Of a stretch of DNA of 30,146 nt, positions 14,671-21,188 are shown piece after piece (the first letter of the stretch is position 1; every line of letters starts with the position of its first letter). The DNA lies in assembly GCA_944391155.1 (NCBI GenBank), contig CALXSO010000003.1, forward strand, positions 1-30,146. The letters run 5' to 3'. Made by a program: the position numbers and the translations under genes. This stretch comes from an uncultured Clostridia bacterium. GTDB lineage: Bacteria > Bacillota > Clostridia > TANB77 > CAG-508. Below the pieces are notes generated by a model. It was not told the origin of the DNA. It saw nothing but the letters and a program-made list of their open reading frames with translations, and did not search any database.

Positions 14671-14853
14671 GAAAGGTAACAAAGCTACATAAGTAAAGCT
14701 AACAAAGTCTTTTATAGGTAACCTTTCTCGCTGTATACGGAAAAATTCACATAAAGTCAAGATAAAAGTCGATTTTTCTTGAAAATAAAATCATAGAGAT
14801 TTATTTTCACTTTAAGTCTGTGTAACTTAAAATTTCATATTATTTCCTATACA
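14671..14853 (+). repeat. Structured dispersed repeat, copy C with internal insertion
   Basis: Third copy. Stem 1 is GAAAGGT (14671-14677) with ACCTTTC (14721-14727), followed by CAAAGCTACATAAGT-like and GTCTTTTATAGGTAACC blocks. The stem 2 left arm TGTATACGGAAA (14732-14743) has only a short local partner, GATTTTTC (14771-14778). A better right arm, TTTCCTATACA (14843-14853), lies about 65 nt further on. The extra sequence contains two hairpins: GAAAATAAA with TTTATTTTC, and TTTAAGT with ACTTAAA. It ends 17 nt from the stop codon of the convergent permease gene. Confidence 0.65.
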
Positions 14854-14870
14854 ATAAAATACATTCTTAA

Positions 14871-15746
14871 TTAAATTTTAAATCCTAATAATTCCAATAT
14901 TATTCCAGATATTGCTCCTATAAGATATAAAATTCCGACAATTTTTAAATTTTCTTTTAAATTTTTATTTGTTTTGAATAAAACTGCTAAACCAACTCCT
15001 GCTCCAGTCAATAATCCTGAAATCATGCTTGCAGCAGATATTACATTTTCCAAATACATATTAGTTAAAATAACTGAAGCTGCACAATTTGGAATTAATC
15101 CTACTAAACCTGCAATAACTGGTCCTAAAATTTTTCTATCAAGTAATAAATTTGAAATATTCTCTTCTCCTATAAAATATACTAATGTATTTATAATAAA
15201 TGTTACTATAATAATAAATGCAAAAATATTTATTGTATGACTCAATGCAGATTTAATTATACTTCCATCTTCACAATGGCAATGCCCTTCCTCACATAAA
15301 TGTTCAATTTCGATTTCTTTTTCTTCTTCTGTTTTTTCTTTTTTATTTTTATGTATTAATTTAATTACAAAGTCAATAATAAATCCAGCAACTATACCTA
15401 TTAACAATTTTACTGCTAAAACTTTAATGATAATTATTGGTGCTACACCTTCTGATATAAATATTGGCAACATTTCATCAGAAGTTGCTAAATATACTGA
15501 TATTAATGTTCCAAGAGTAATTACTCTACCTGCATATAGATTTGTTGCAGAAACTGAAAAACCGCATTGAGGAAATATACCAACAATTCCTCCTATTAAT
15601 GGCCCATATTTACCAGACTTTTTTATTGCAGTTTTAGACTTTTGTTTCATTTTATGTTCTATATACTCCATTATTAAATAAGTAATAAATAAAAATGGCA
15701 ATATTTTCACACTATCTACAATTGTTTCTTCTATAACTTCAAACAT
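14871..15746 (-). CDS. Putative ArsP_2-type heavy-metal permease
   Basis: A 291-aa polytopic membrane protein with two related halves, each holding a conserved proline-cysteine site: FPQCGFS (58-64) and IPNCAAS (218-224). This doubled pattern is typical of putative arsenic/manganese exporters of the ArsP_2 (DUF2899) group. About eight to ten hydrophobic segments are visible. The cytoplasmic-type linker at 132-165 is highly charged and carries EHLCEEGHCHCEDG with three His and three Cys, a likely metal-binding loop. AAAGGA is about 8 nt before the ATG. It is downstream of mtnN on the same strand in reverse order (mtnN ends 28 nt before it starts), so co-transcription is likely. The substrate is inferred from the family only. 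Confidence 0.75.
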   Translation of the reverse strand: MFEVIEETIVDSVKILPFLFITYLIMEYIEHKMKQKSKTAIKKSGKYGPLIGGIVGIFPQCGFSVSATNLYAGRVITLGTLISVYLATSDEMLPIFISEGVAPIIIIKVLAVKLLIGIVAGFIIDFVIKLIHKNKKEKTEEEKEIEIEHLCEEGHCHCEDGSIIKSALSHTINIFAFIIIVTFIINTLVYFIGEENISNLLLDRKILGPVIAGLVGLIPNCAASVILTNMYLENVISAASMISGLLTGAGVGLAVLFKTNKNLKENLKIVGILYLIGAISGIILELLGFKI

Positions 15747-15774
15747 AATAAATATCCTTTCATAATATAATTTA

Positions 15775-16500
15775 TTAACTTTCTACTTTCCTATCTTCTT
15801 CTGTCATATCTCGCAAAACTGCTTTTAATATTTTTGCACATCTTTTTGAAGCCAATTGCACAAATTGATCAAATGTAATTGCATTTTCACCATTTGGTGA
15901 ATCAGAAATACTTCTAACTACTATAAATGGAATATTATCTAAATAACATACTTGTGCTATTGCTGCTCCTTCCATTTCAACACATTCAGCATCAAAATTA
16001 GCATATATCTTATTTTTCATATCTATTTCTGTACAAAATATATCTCCTGATGTTATCCCTCCTACTTTTATCTCATAACTTCTATCATCTAAATTATTAA
16101 TAGCTTTTTTAAATCTTTTAATTAAATTCTCATCACAATAGATTCTATCTCCCACACCAGTAATATAACCTTTTGCATGTCCAAATGCTGTAATATCAAA
16201 ATCATGTTGTGACAATTCATCTCCTATTACTATATCACCTATATTTAACATAGGATCTAATGCACCTGCTGAACCTAAATTTATAACATATTTTAAGTTA
16301 AAATTATCTATCATTATTTGTGTGACTCTTGCCGCATTTACTTTTCCGATTCCTGATTGAACTACTACGCAATTTTGCCCTTCAATCCTACCAGTTAAAA
16401 AAGATACTCCTTGTATTAACTTTTCTTCAGTTTTTTCCATCACATTACTTATTTCCTCAAATTCTTCTTGCATAGCAAGAATTATTCCTATTCTTTGCAT
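15775..16500 (-). CDS. mtnN: 5'-methylthioadenosine/S-adenosylhomocysteine nucleosidase
   Basis: MtnN hydrolyses methylthioadenosine and S-adenosylhomocysteine, recycling SAM by-products and releasing S-ribosylhomocysteine or methylthioribose. The 241-aa protein matches family length. Catalytic Glu12 is in ILAMQEEFEE, GSAGALDP (76-83) is the phosphorylase-fold glycine loop, E175/E177 lie in VEMEGAA, and Asp200 in SISDSPNGE. The ATG at 16500 was chosen because GAGGAG is about 8 nt upstream; the frame stays open to 16560 but the added residues cross the rplL terminator. It starts after that terminator, so it needs its own promoter, which I could not place with confidence. Confidence 0.95.
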   Translation of the reverse strand: MQRIGIILAMQEEFEEISNVMEKTEEKLIQGVSFLTGRIEGQNCVVVQSGIGKVNAARVTQIMIDNFNLKYVINLGSAGALDPMLNIGDIVIGDELSQHDFDITAFGHAKGYITGVGDRIYCDENLIKRFKKAINNLDDRSYEIKVGGITSGDIFCTEIDMKNKIYANFDAECVEMEGAAIAQVCYLDNIPFIVVRSISDSPNGENAITFDQFVQLASKRCAKILKAVLRDMTEEDRKVES

Positions 16501-16537
16501 ATATTTCTCTCCTCTCAATAATAACTTAAATCTAATA

Positions 16538-16581
16538 AAATAGAATATATTTGTTATCATACTAGCAAATATATTCTATTT
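16538..16581 (-). terminator. Terminator of the rplJL end of the ribosomal block
   Basis: AAATAGAATATATTTG (16538-16553) and CAAATATATTCTATTT (16566-16581) form a perfect 16-bp stem with a 12-nt loop, starting 20 nt after the rplL stop codon. T-rich runs follow on both strands, so it can also act on plus-strand transcripts. Confidence 0.85.
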
Positions 16582-16601
16582 CTTTTTTAAATTATTACTA
16601 A

Positions 16602-16967
16602 TTATTGAAGTTCAATAACAGCTCCTACTTCTGTAAATTTAGCTTTTAAATCTTCTGCTTCTTCTTTAGAAACATTTTCTTTAATTGTTTTTGGAGCTCC
16701 ATCAACTAAATCTTTAGCTTCTTTTAATCCTAATCCTGTAGCATCTCTTACTACTTTAATTACTTTAATTTTTTGATCTCCTGCTTCTTTTAATACAACA
16801 TTAAATGAAGATTTTTCTTCAGCAGCATCTCCTGCTACTGCTCCAGCTGCTGGTGCAGCAGCTGCTACTGCAGATACTCCAAATTCTTCTTCTATAGCTT
16901 TAACTAATTCTGATAATTCTACAACTGTCATTTTTTTGATTTCTTCAATCATTTCTTCTTTACTCAT
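16602..16967 (-). CDS. rplL: Ribosomal protein L7/L12
   Basis: L7/L12 forms the flexible dimers of the ribosome stalk that recruit translation factors such as EF-G and EF-Tu. The 121-aa protein has the N-terminal dimer domain (MSKEEMIEEIKKM), an Ala/Gly hinge at about 34-50, and the conserved C-terminal domain with KIKVIKVVR and LGLKEAKDLVDGAPK. The ATG at 16967 has TAGGAGG 8 nt upstream; longer frames upstream are not coding. It follows rplJ after a 195-nt gap that contains an attenuator-like hairpin and a possible internal promoter, which could raise L7/L12 above L10 to meet the 4:1 stalk ratio. It is the last gene of the cluster; rpoB does not follow. Confidence 0.98.
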   Translation of the reverse strand: MSKEEMIEEIKKMTVVELSELVKAIEEEFGVSAVAAAAPAAGAVAGDAAEEKSSFNVVLKEAGDQKIKVIKVVRDATGLGLKEAKDLVDGAPKTIKENVSKEEAEDLKAKFTEVGAVIELQ

Positions 16968-17005
16968 TTTTAATCCTCCTAAAATAAAATTTTTATATTT
17001 TTCAC

Positions 17006-17033
17006 ATTCTATACCATTATAAACAATGGTCAA
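17006..17033 (-). promoter_or_regulatory. Possible internal promoter for rplL
   Basis: On the minus strand TTGACC (17033-17028) and TAGAAT (17011-17006) are 16 nt apart, just downstream of the hairpin at 17058-17081 and about 35 nt before the rplL start codon. Confidence 0.45.
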
Positions 17034-17057
17034 TTTTTCTATTGTAATACTTATATT

Positions 17058-17081
17058 AAAATGAATGTTTTCATTCATTTT
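17058..17081 (-). terminator. Intercistronic hairpin between rplJ and rplL
   Basis: AAAATGAATG (17058-17067) and CATTCATTTT (17072-17081) form a perfect 10-bp stem with a 4-nt loop. On the minus strand the T run is TTTT then AATAT, so it may be a partial terminator or an mRNA processing and stability element. Confidence 0.55.
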
Positions 17082-17162
17082 TAAATAACTAAATTAATTA
17101 AATTTCAAAAACAAATCATAGCTTTATTTTTCAGCTTTATTTATTTTAAATAAATAAATTAA

Positions 17163-17690
17163 TTAAGCTTCTTCTGTTGCATCTACTTCTGCTCCTGATT
17201 CTTTTTGAATTCTTACTTGATCAAGTGCAACTGCAAATTTTGAAATATTTGCAAGTAATGCTCCAGCAAGCATAGATAATAATTGTTCTCTTGAAGGTAA
17301 TTTTGCTAAAGTTACTATTTCCTCTGCTGTCATAACTTTTCCTTCAACTACTCCACCTTTAATTTTATAATAGTCATTATTTTTTGTGAAGTTATATATT
17401 GCTTTAGCTGGTTCTAAGTAATCTTCATTACTCATTATTACAGCTGTTGGTCCTTCTAACTTATCTTCAAGACCTTCGATTCCAGCTTCTGCTAAAGCTC
17501 TTTTTGTTATATTATTTTTGATTACTGTGTATTTTGCATTTACTTTTCTTAATTCTGTTCTTAAATTTGTAACATCTTCAACATTAATACCTCTATAATC
17601 TGTTAAAAGTATTAATTTTGCTTCTTTCATTTCATTTGCTAATTTAGTTACTTCTTCTTTCTTTTGGTTTAAGATTTTTTCACTTGCCAC
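17163..17690 (-). CDS. rplJ: Ribosomal protein L10
   Basis: L10 anchors the L7/L12 dimers at the base of the stalk and is also the translational repressor of its own operon. The protein has the RNA-binding part (about 1-120: LILLTDYRGINVEDVTNLR, then YTVIKNNITKRAL) and the C-terminal L12-binding helix. I place the start at GTG 17690 (MASEKILNQKK, 175 aa), because AGGAGG ends 8 nt before it. The GTG three codons upstream (17699) touches that AGGAGG and would be too close. The leader upstream contains an L10-binding motif at 17862-17905. Confidence 0.96.
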   Translation of the reverse strand: MASEKILNQKKEEVTKLANEMKEAKLILLTDYRGINVEDVTNLRTELRKVNAKYTVIKNNITKRALAEAGIEGLEDKLEGPTAVIMSNEDYLEPAKAIYNFTKNNDYYKIKGGVVEGKVMTAEEIVTLAKLPSREQLLSMLAGALLANISKFAVALDQVRIQKESGAEVDATEEA

Positions 17691-17797
17691 TTTTTTCACC
17701 TCCTAAAATTTGTTATATATGTAAATGTCTATTGACACTTTAAACAAATTTTGTTAATAAATAGGACAATATTTAATGATATTTTTCCTTATTAATA

Positions 17798-17834
17798 AAG
17801 CACTCTTATACCCATAGGTAAAAGAATGCTTAAA
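17798..17834 (-). terminator. Attenuator-like hairpin in the rplJ leader
   Basis: On the minus strand AAGCATTCTTTTACC pairs with GGGTATAAGAGTGCTT with two mismatches and a short TAT loop, followed by TATTAAT. It lies between the L10-binding motif and the rplJ start, where leader attenuators of this operon are usually found. The T tract is weak. Confidence 0.5.
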
Positions 17835-17861
17835 AATAATTGTATCTTATTATTTTTTTCT

Positions 17862-17905
17862 CTTACCTCGGTAGGACTTATTTTGTTGCCTACTGTCTTA
17901 GGTAT
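17862..17905 (-). promoter_or_regulatory. L10 leader (autoregulatory L10/L12-binding motif)
   Basis: On the minus strand the leader reads TACCTAAGACAGTAGGC, a short loop region, then AAGTCCTACCGAGGTAAG. GTAGG pairs with CCTAC, and the flanking CCTAAGACA and CCGAGG segments are the conserved bulged part of the bacterial L10 leader that binds the L10(L12)4 complex. It lies in the rplA-rplJ gap, about 170-215 nt before the rplJ start. Confidence 0.85.
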
Positions 17906-17924
17906 ATATTCAATTTAAATTAAT

Positions 17925-18611
17925 TTATTTTTGATCTATAAATATACTTGGTCCCATTGTTTTAGCTATTGCAACACTCTTAATATATTGACCTTTAGCT
18001 GCTGCTGGTTTTGCTTTAATTATAGCATTCATAATTGTATCATAGTTTTCTGCTAATTTTTCTACACCAAATGATACTTTTCCAAATCCTAAGTGTATAA
18101 TATTAGTTTTGTCTAATCTATACTCTACTTTACCAGATTTTATATCATTTATTGCTTTAGTTACATCCATTGTAACTGTTCCTGATTTAGGGTTTGGCAT
18201 TAATCCTTTTGGTCCTAATACTTTTCCTAATCTTCCTACAACACCCATCATATCTGGTGTAGCAACTACAACATCATAATCAAACCAGTTTTCGTTTTGA
18301 ATTTTTGGAATTAATTCCTCTGCACCAACGAAATCTGCACCTGCTTTTTCAGCTTCTTCTGCTTTAGGTCCTTTTGCAAAAACTAAAACTTTTTGTGTTT
18401 TTCCTGTTCCATTTGGAAGTACTACTGTACCTCTTACCTGTTGATCAGCATGTTTAGAATCTACTCCTAATTTTACATGTAATTCAACTGTTTCATCGAA
18501 ATTTGCTTTAGGCATTTTTTCAAGTAATTCTAAAGCTTCCTTGACATCATATTCTTTATTTCTATCAAGTAATTTCATGCTCTCAGCATATTTTTTTGCT
18601 AATTTCTTCAT
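17925..18611 (-). CDS. rplA: Ribosomal protein L1
   Basis: L1 forms the mobile stalk next to the ribosomal E site and helps release deacylated tRNA; in many bacteria it also represses the rplKA mRNA. The 228-aa protein has the usual length and the signature VGRLGKVLGPKGLMPNPKSG (20 residues) near 125-144, plus the start MKKLAKKYAESMKLLD. AAAGGAGG lies 8 nt before the ATG. It follows rplK by 95 nt and precedes the rplJ leader. No unusual feature beyond a small hairpin in the gap upstream. Confidence 0.98.
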   Translation of the reverse strand: MKKLAKKYAESMKLLDRNKEYDVKEALELLEKMPKANFDETVELHVKLGVDSKHADQQVRGTVVLPNGTGKTQKVLVFAKGPKAEEAEKAGADFVGAEELIPKIQNENWFDYDVVVATPDMMGVVGRLGKVLGPKGLMPNPKSGTVTMDVTKAINDIKSGKVEYRLDKTNIIHLGFGKVSFGVEKLAENYDTIMNAIIKAKPAAAKGQYIKSVAIAKTMGPSIFIDQK

Positions 18612-18637
18612 TTACTTTTACCTCCTTTGGTTCTAAC

Positions 18638-18649
18638 GAGTTTTAACTC
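18638..18649 (-). promoter_or_regulatory. Small hairpin in the rplK-rplA gap
   Basis: GAGTT and AACTC form a 5-bp stem preceded on the minus strand by GGGA, about 10 nt before the rplA ribosome binding site. L1 operators are short GGGAG-type stems in such leaders, so it might be one, but the match is weak. Confidence 0.25.
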
Positions 18650-18706
18650 TCCCAATAATTTATTTATATTTATTATTCATAAATATCTAATTTAAAATAT
18701 TAATAA

Positions 18707-19135
18707 TTATTCTGTAACTACAACACCCATTGATCTTGCAGTTCCTTCAACCATACTCATAGCTGTTTCTAGTGATGCAGCATTTAAGTCTGGCATTTTT
18801 TGTTCAGCAATAGCTTTAACTTGTTCCTTTGTTATTTTAGCTACTTTATCTTTATTTGGTTTTCCTGAACCTTTTTCAATTTTTATAGCTTTTTTAATTA
18901 GAACAGCTACTGGTGGTACTTTTGTAATAAATTCAAATGATTTATCTTTATAAACTGTTATTACAACTGGAATTATCATTCCTGGTTGATTTGCTGTTCT
19001 ATCATTAAATTCTTTTACAAATTGCATAATATTAACACCACTTGATCCTAAAGCTGGTCCTACTGGTGGAGCTGGTGTTGCTTTTCCTGCTTCTATTTGT
19101 AATTTTATTATATTACTAACTTCTTTCTCTGCCAT
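18707..19135 (-). CDS. rplK: Ribosomal protein L11
   Basis: L11 binds the GTPase-associated centre of 23S rRNA and is needed for stringent-response sensing by RelA. The 142-aa protein is the normal length. The proline-rich N-terminal segment ATPAPPVGPALGSSGVNIMQ (20 residues) and the C-terminal rRNA-binding part (ITKEQVKAIAEQKMPDLNA) are both intact. AAGGAGG is about 12 nt before the ATG. It follows nusG by 50 nt in the standard secE-nusG-rplK-rplA order. Confidence 0.98.
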   Translation of the reverse strand: MAEKEVSNIIKLQIEAGKATPAPPVGPALGSSGVNIMQFVKEFNDRTANQPGMIIPVVITVYKDKSFEFITKVPPVAVLIKKAIKIEKGSGKPNKDKVAKITKEQVKAIAEQKMPDLNAASLETAMSMVEGTARSMGVVVTE

Positions 19136-19185
19136 TTTTAATTGGCACCTCCTTAATAAATGTTAAATTTTATTTTTTGTAATAT

Positions 19186-19722
19186 TTACTTGATTTTTTG
19201 AACTTGTGAAAAATCAAGTTCAACTGGTGTTTCTCTTCCAAACATAGATACTAAAACTTTAACTTTATGCTTTTCTTTATTTATTTCTTGTACTGTTCCT
19301 ACAAATCCTTCAAAAGCTCCATTCATAATTTGTACCTGTTCATTAACTTCATAGTCAACATTAATCACAGCCTCTTCAAATCCCATATTTCTTATTTCCT
19401 CTTCAGTCAAAGGAATTGGATCTGTTCCTGAACCAACAAATCCTGTAACGCCTCTTGTATTTCTTACTATATACCAAGTTTCTTCTGTTACAATCATTTT
19501 AATTAGTACATATCCTGGAAATACTTTTTTAAGATTTGTTTTTCTTTTTCCATCTTTTATTTCAATTTGTTCTTCCATTGGAACTATAATATCAAAGAAA
19601 TAATTATCTAGCTCTCTATTTTTTATAGTATTCTCTAAATCTTTTTTTACTTTGTTTTCATAACCTGAGTATGTATGAACAACATACCATCTTGGGTTCA
19701 TGTCATAATCTTTTTGAGACAC
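19186..19722 (-). CDS. nusG: Transcription elongation/antitermination factor NusG
   Basis: NusG binds RNA polymerase and adjusts pausing, Rho action and coupling to ribosomes. The 178-aa protein has the NGN domain (RWYVVHTYSGYENKV, then FPGYVLIKM and VRNTRGVTGFVG) and the C-terminal KOW domain (NGAFEGFVGTVQEINKEKHK, 20 residues). The start is a GTG at 19722, with AGGAGG exactly 8 nt upstream; a later ATG (DYDM) has no site. It follows secE by 35 nt and should be co-transcribed with it. Confidence 0.97.
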   Translation of the reverse strand: MSQKDYDMNPRWYVVHTYSGYENKVKKDLENTIKNRELDNYFFDIIVPMEEQIEIKDGKRKTNLKKVFPGYVLIKMIVTEETWYIVRNTRGVTGFVGSGTDPIPLTEEEIRNMGFEEAVINVDYEVNEQVQIMNGAFEGFVGTVQEINKEKHKVKVLVSMFGRETPVELDFSQVQKIK

Positions 19723-19757
19723 TTCTTAAGCCTCCTTTATATAACATTTCAGTTTTA

Positions 19758-20207
19758 TTACTCTGCAACGTTTTCTTGTGTTTGCACATTTTCTGTATTT
19801 GTCTCTTCTGTATTTGTTCCAGTCTCTCCTTCATTAGCTACTGTATTATCTTCAGTTGCTTGAGCTTCTGTAGTATTTGAAGTCTCGTTATCAGAAGCTA
19901 CTGTATTATCAGAAGTTGTATTATCTTGTGTTGCATTTTCTGTTACTGAATTTGTATTGCTGATTACTTCTTTTAGCTTGTCTACACCATATTTATTCAT
20001 TGATTCAAATGCTAAATCTAAAACAAATACTATTAATGCAGTTAACAACACTATTGTTATAACAGCAACTGTATTATTAACTAATTGTTTTGGTGTTGGC
20101 CAAATTACTTTTTTCAATTCAGCTTTAAACCCTTTAAAAAAGCTTTTCTTATTTTTACTATTTTCTTTAATTTTCTTATTATTAACTTTTGCATCTTTAT
20201 TAGCCAT
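19758..20207 (-). CDS. secE: Preprotein translocase SecE with long acidic tail
   Basis: SecE is the small essential partner of SecY in the protein-export channel. Residues 22-82 are the normal core: an amphipathic helix FFKGFKAELKKVIWPTPKQL (20 residues) and one membrane segment (about 45-68). Single-span SecE proteins are usually 60-80 aa. Here residues 83-149 add a tail made almost only of Asn, Thr, Glu, Ser, Ala, Val, Asp and Gln, without one Lys or Arg, with internal repeats such as SDNTVAS and EDNTVAN. For a single-span SecE the C terminus faces the outside, so the tail would be extracytoplasmic. AAGGAGG is 6 nt before the ATG. The frame is clean with no sign of error. Confidence 0.95.
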   Translation of the reverse strand: MANKDAKVNNKKIKENSKNKKSFFKGFKAELKKVIWPTPKQLVNNTVAVITIVLLTALIVFVLDLAFESMNKYGVDKLKEVISNTNSVTENATQDNTTSDNTVASDNETSNTTEAQATEDNTVANEGETGTNTEETNTENVQTQENVAE

Positions 20208-20233
20208 TTTATATCCTCCTTAAAATAGCTTTA

Positions 20234-20398
20234 TTATTTTGTTTCTTTATGTGATGTATGTTTTTTACAGAATTTACAATATTTTTTCAATTCTAATCTG
20301 TCTGTATTATTTCTTTTATTTTTTGTTGTTGTATAAGTTCTATTTTTACATTCTGTACATTCTAATGTAATATTTTCTCTTGGTCCTTTTGCTGCCAT
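20234..20398 (-). CDS. rpmG: Ribosomal protein L33 (zinc type)
   Basis: A 54-aa large-subunit protein near the E site. Two cysteine pairs, CTEC and CKFC, form the zinc-binding knuckles of the C+ version of L33; the N terminus is MAAKGPRENITLECTECKNR (20 residues). It is slightly longer than the usual 49-50 residues because of a HTSHKETK tail. CGGAGG lies about 9 nt before the ATG, and it is followed by secE 26 nt later, the standard rpmG-secE-nusG order. No tRNA gene is present between it and its neighbours. Confidence 0.96.
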   Translation of the reverse strand: MAAKGPRENITLECTECKNRTYTTTKNKRNNTDRLELKKYCKFCKKHTSHKETK

Positions 20399-20486
20399 TT
20401 TCAATACACCTCCGTATTTTACATTACTTTACTTTTTTTAACGATGTGAGCATTGGTCCGTAATAACCATATGCTTGAATATTCTA

Positions 20487-21092
20487 TCATTTTTTTCGCT
20501 TTCTGTCAAGGGATTTTGAAGATTTTCTCTTTTTCTTTTTCTCTACAGAAAAACCGAATTTTCCTAATTTTTTCCCCAAGCTATAATATCCACCATTTGC
20601 ATATGCAATTAGTTCACACTTTTGTATATCAAAAGCCCCTTTTTCATTAATATATTTATCATCAGCATCAATTGATAATACATCTGCGATAAACATATGA
20701 TGACTTCCTAGTTCCTTTATTTCTCTTACTTTACATTCTATTGAAACTGGACTTTCTTTTATTAATGGACATCCTATATATCTAGCCCTTTCTTTGTGTA
20801 AATTCATTTCTTTAAATTTATCAACCTTTGCTCCAGTTTTTACTCCACACCAATCTGTTTCTCTCACAAGATTTCTTGTTGTTAAATTTATAGCAAATTC
20901 TTTAGTCTCTTTTATAATATTATATGAATATCTTGATGGTCTTACTGAAATATATACAGTTGCTGGATTAGTATTGATAATACCTGTCCATGCTACTGTT
21001 ATTATATTAGATTTTTCCATATTACCACAACTTACCATTACAGCTGGTATAGGATAAACAAACGTACCTGGTTTCCAAATTACTCTGCCCAC
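20487..21092 (-). CDS. Flavin reductase-like FMN-binding protein
   Basis: A 201-aa protein of the flavin reductase-like (flavoredoxin) group, cytoplasmic split-barrel proteins that bind FMN and pass electrons or reduce free flavin. The pattern begins WKPGTFVYPIPAVMVSCG, followed by NIITVAWTGIINTNPATVYI (20 residues) and ISVRPSRYSYNII, then EFAINL and DWCGVKTG, all typical of the family. The last 25 residues are a lysine-arginine-rich tail (KKKKRKSS). The start is a GTG at 21092 with AAAGGAGT 8 nt upstream. It lies between rplQ and rpmG, separated from rplQ by a hairpin, so it is an unrelated gene at the seam between two ribosomal clusters. Electron partner and substrate are unknown. Confidence 0.85.
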   Translation of the reverse strand: MGRVIWKPGTFVYPIPAVMVSCGNMEKSNIITVAWTGIINTNPATVYISVRPSRYSYNIIKETKEFAINLTTRNLVRETDWCGVKTGAKVDKFKEMNLHKERARYIGCPLIKESPVSIECKVREIKELGSHHMFIADVLSIDADDKYINEKGAFDIQKCELIAYANGGYYSLGKKLGKFGFSVEKKKKRKSSKSLDRKRKK

Positions 21093-21126
21093 TTTTTATA
21101 ACTCCTTTTATAATTATATAATTATA

Positions 21127-21168
21127 GACACATTTCAAGTTCAATATCATTTGAACAATAAATGTGTC
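21127..21168 (-). terminator. Hairpin after rplQ
   Basis: GACACATTT (21127-21135) pairs with AAATGTGTC (21160-21168), and GTTCAA with TTGAAC inside the loop. On the minus strand TATAATTA follows, so the T tract is imperfect; a stop for the alpha operon is plausible. Confidence 0.55.
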
Positions 21169-21188
21169 TTTCAAAAATCAATTTAACA

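Noticed and set aside
20399..20486. tRNA gene near rpmG, as found in many relatives
   Set aside because: No cloverleaf or TTCGAATC-like T loop could be found in this gap.
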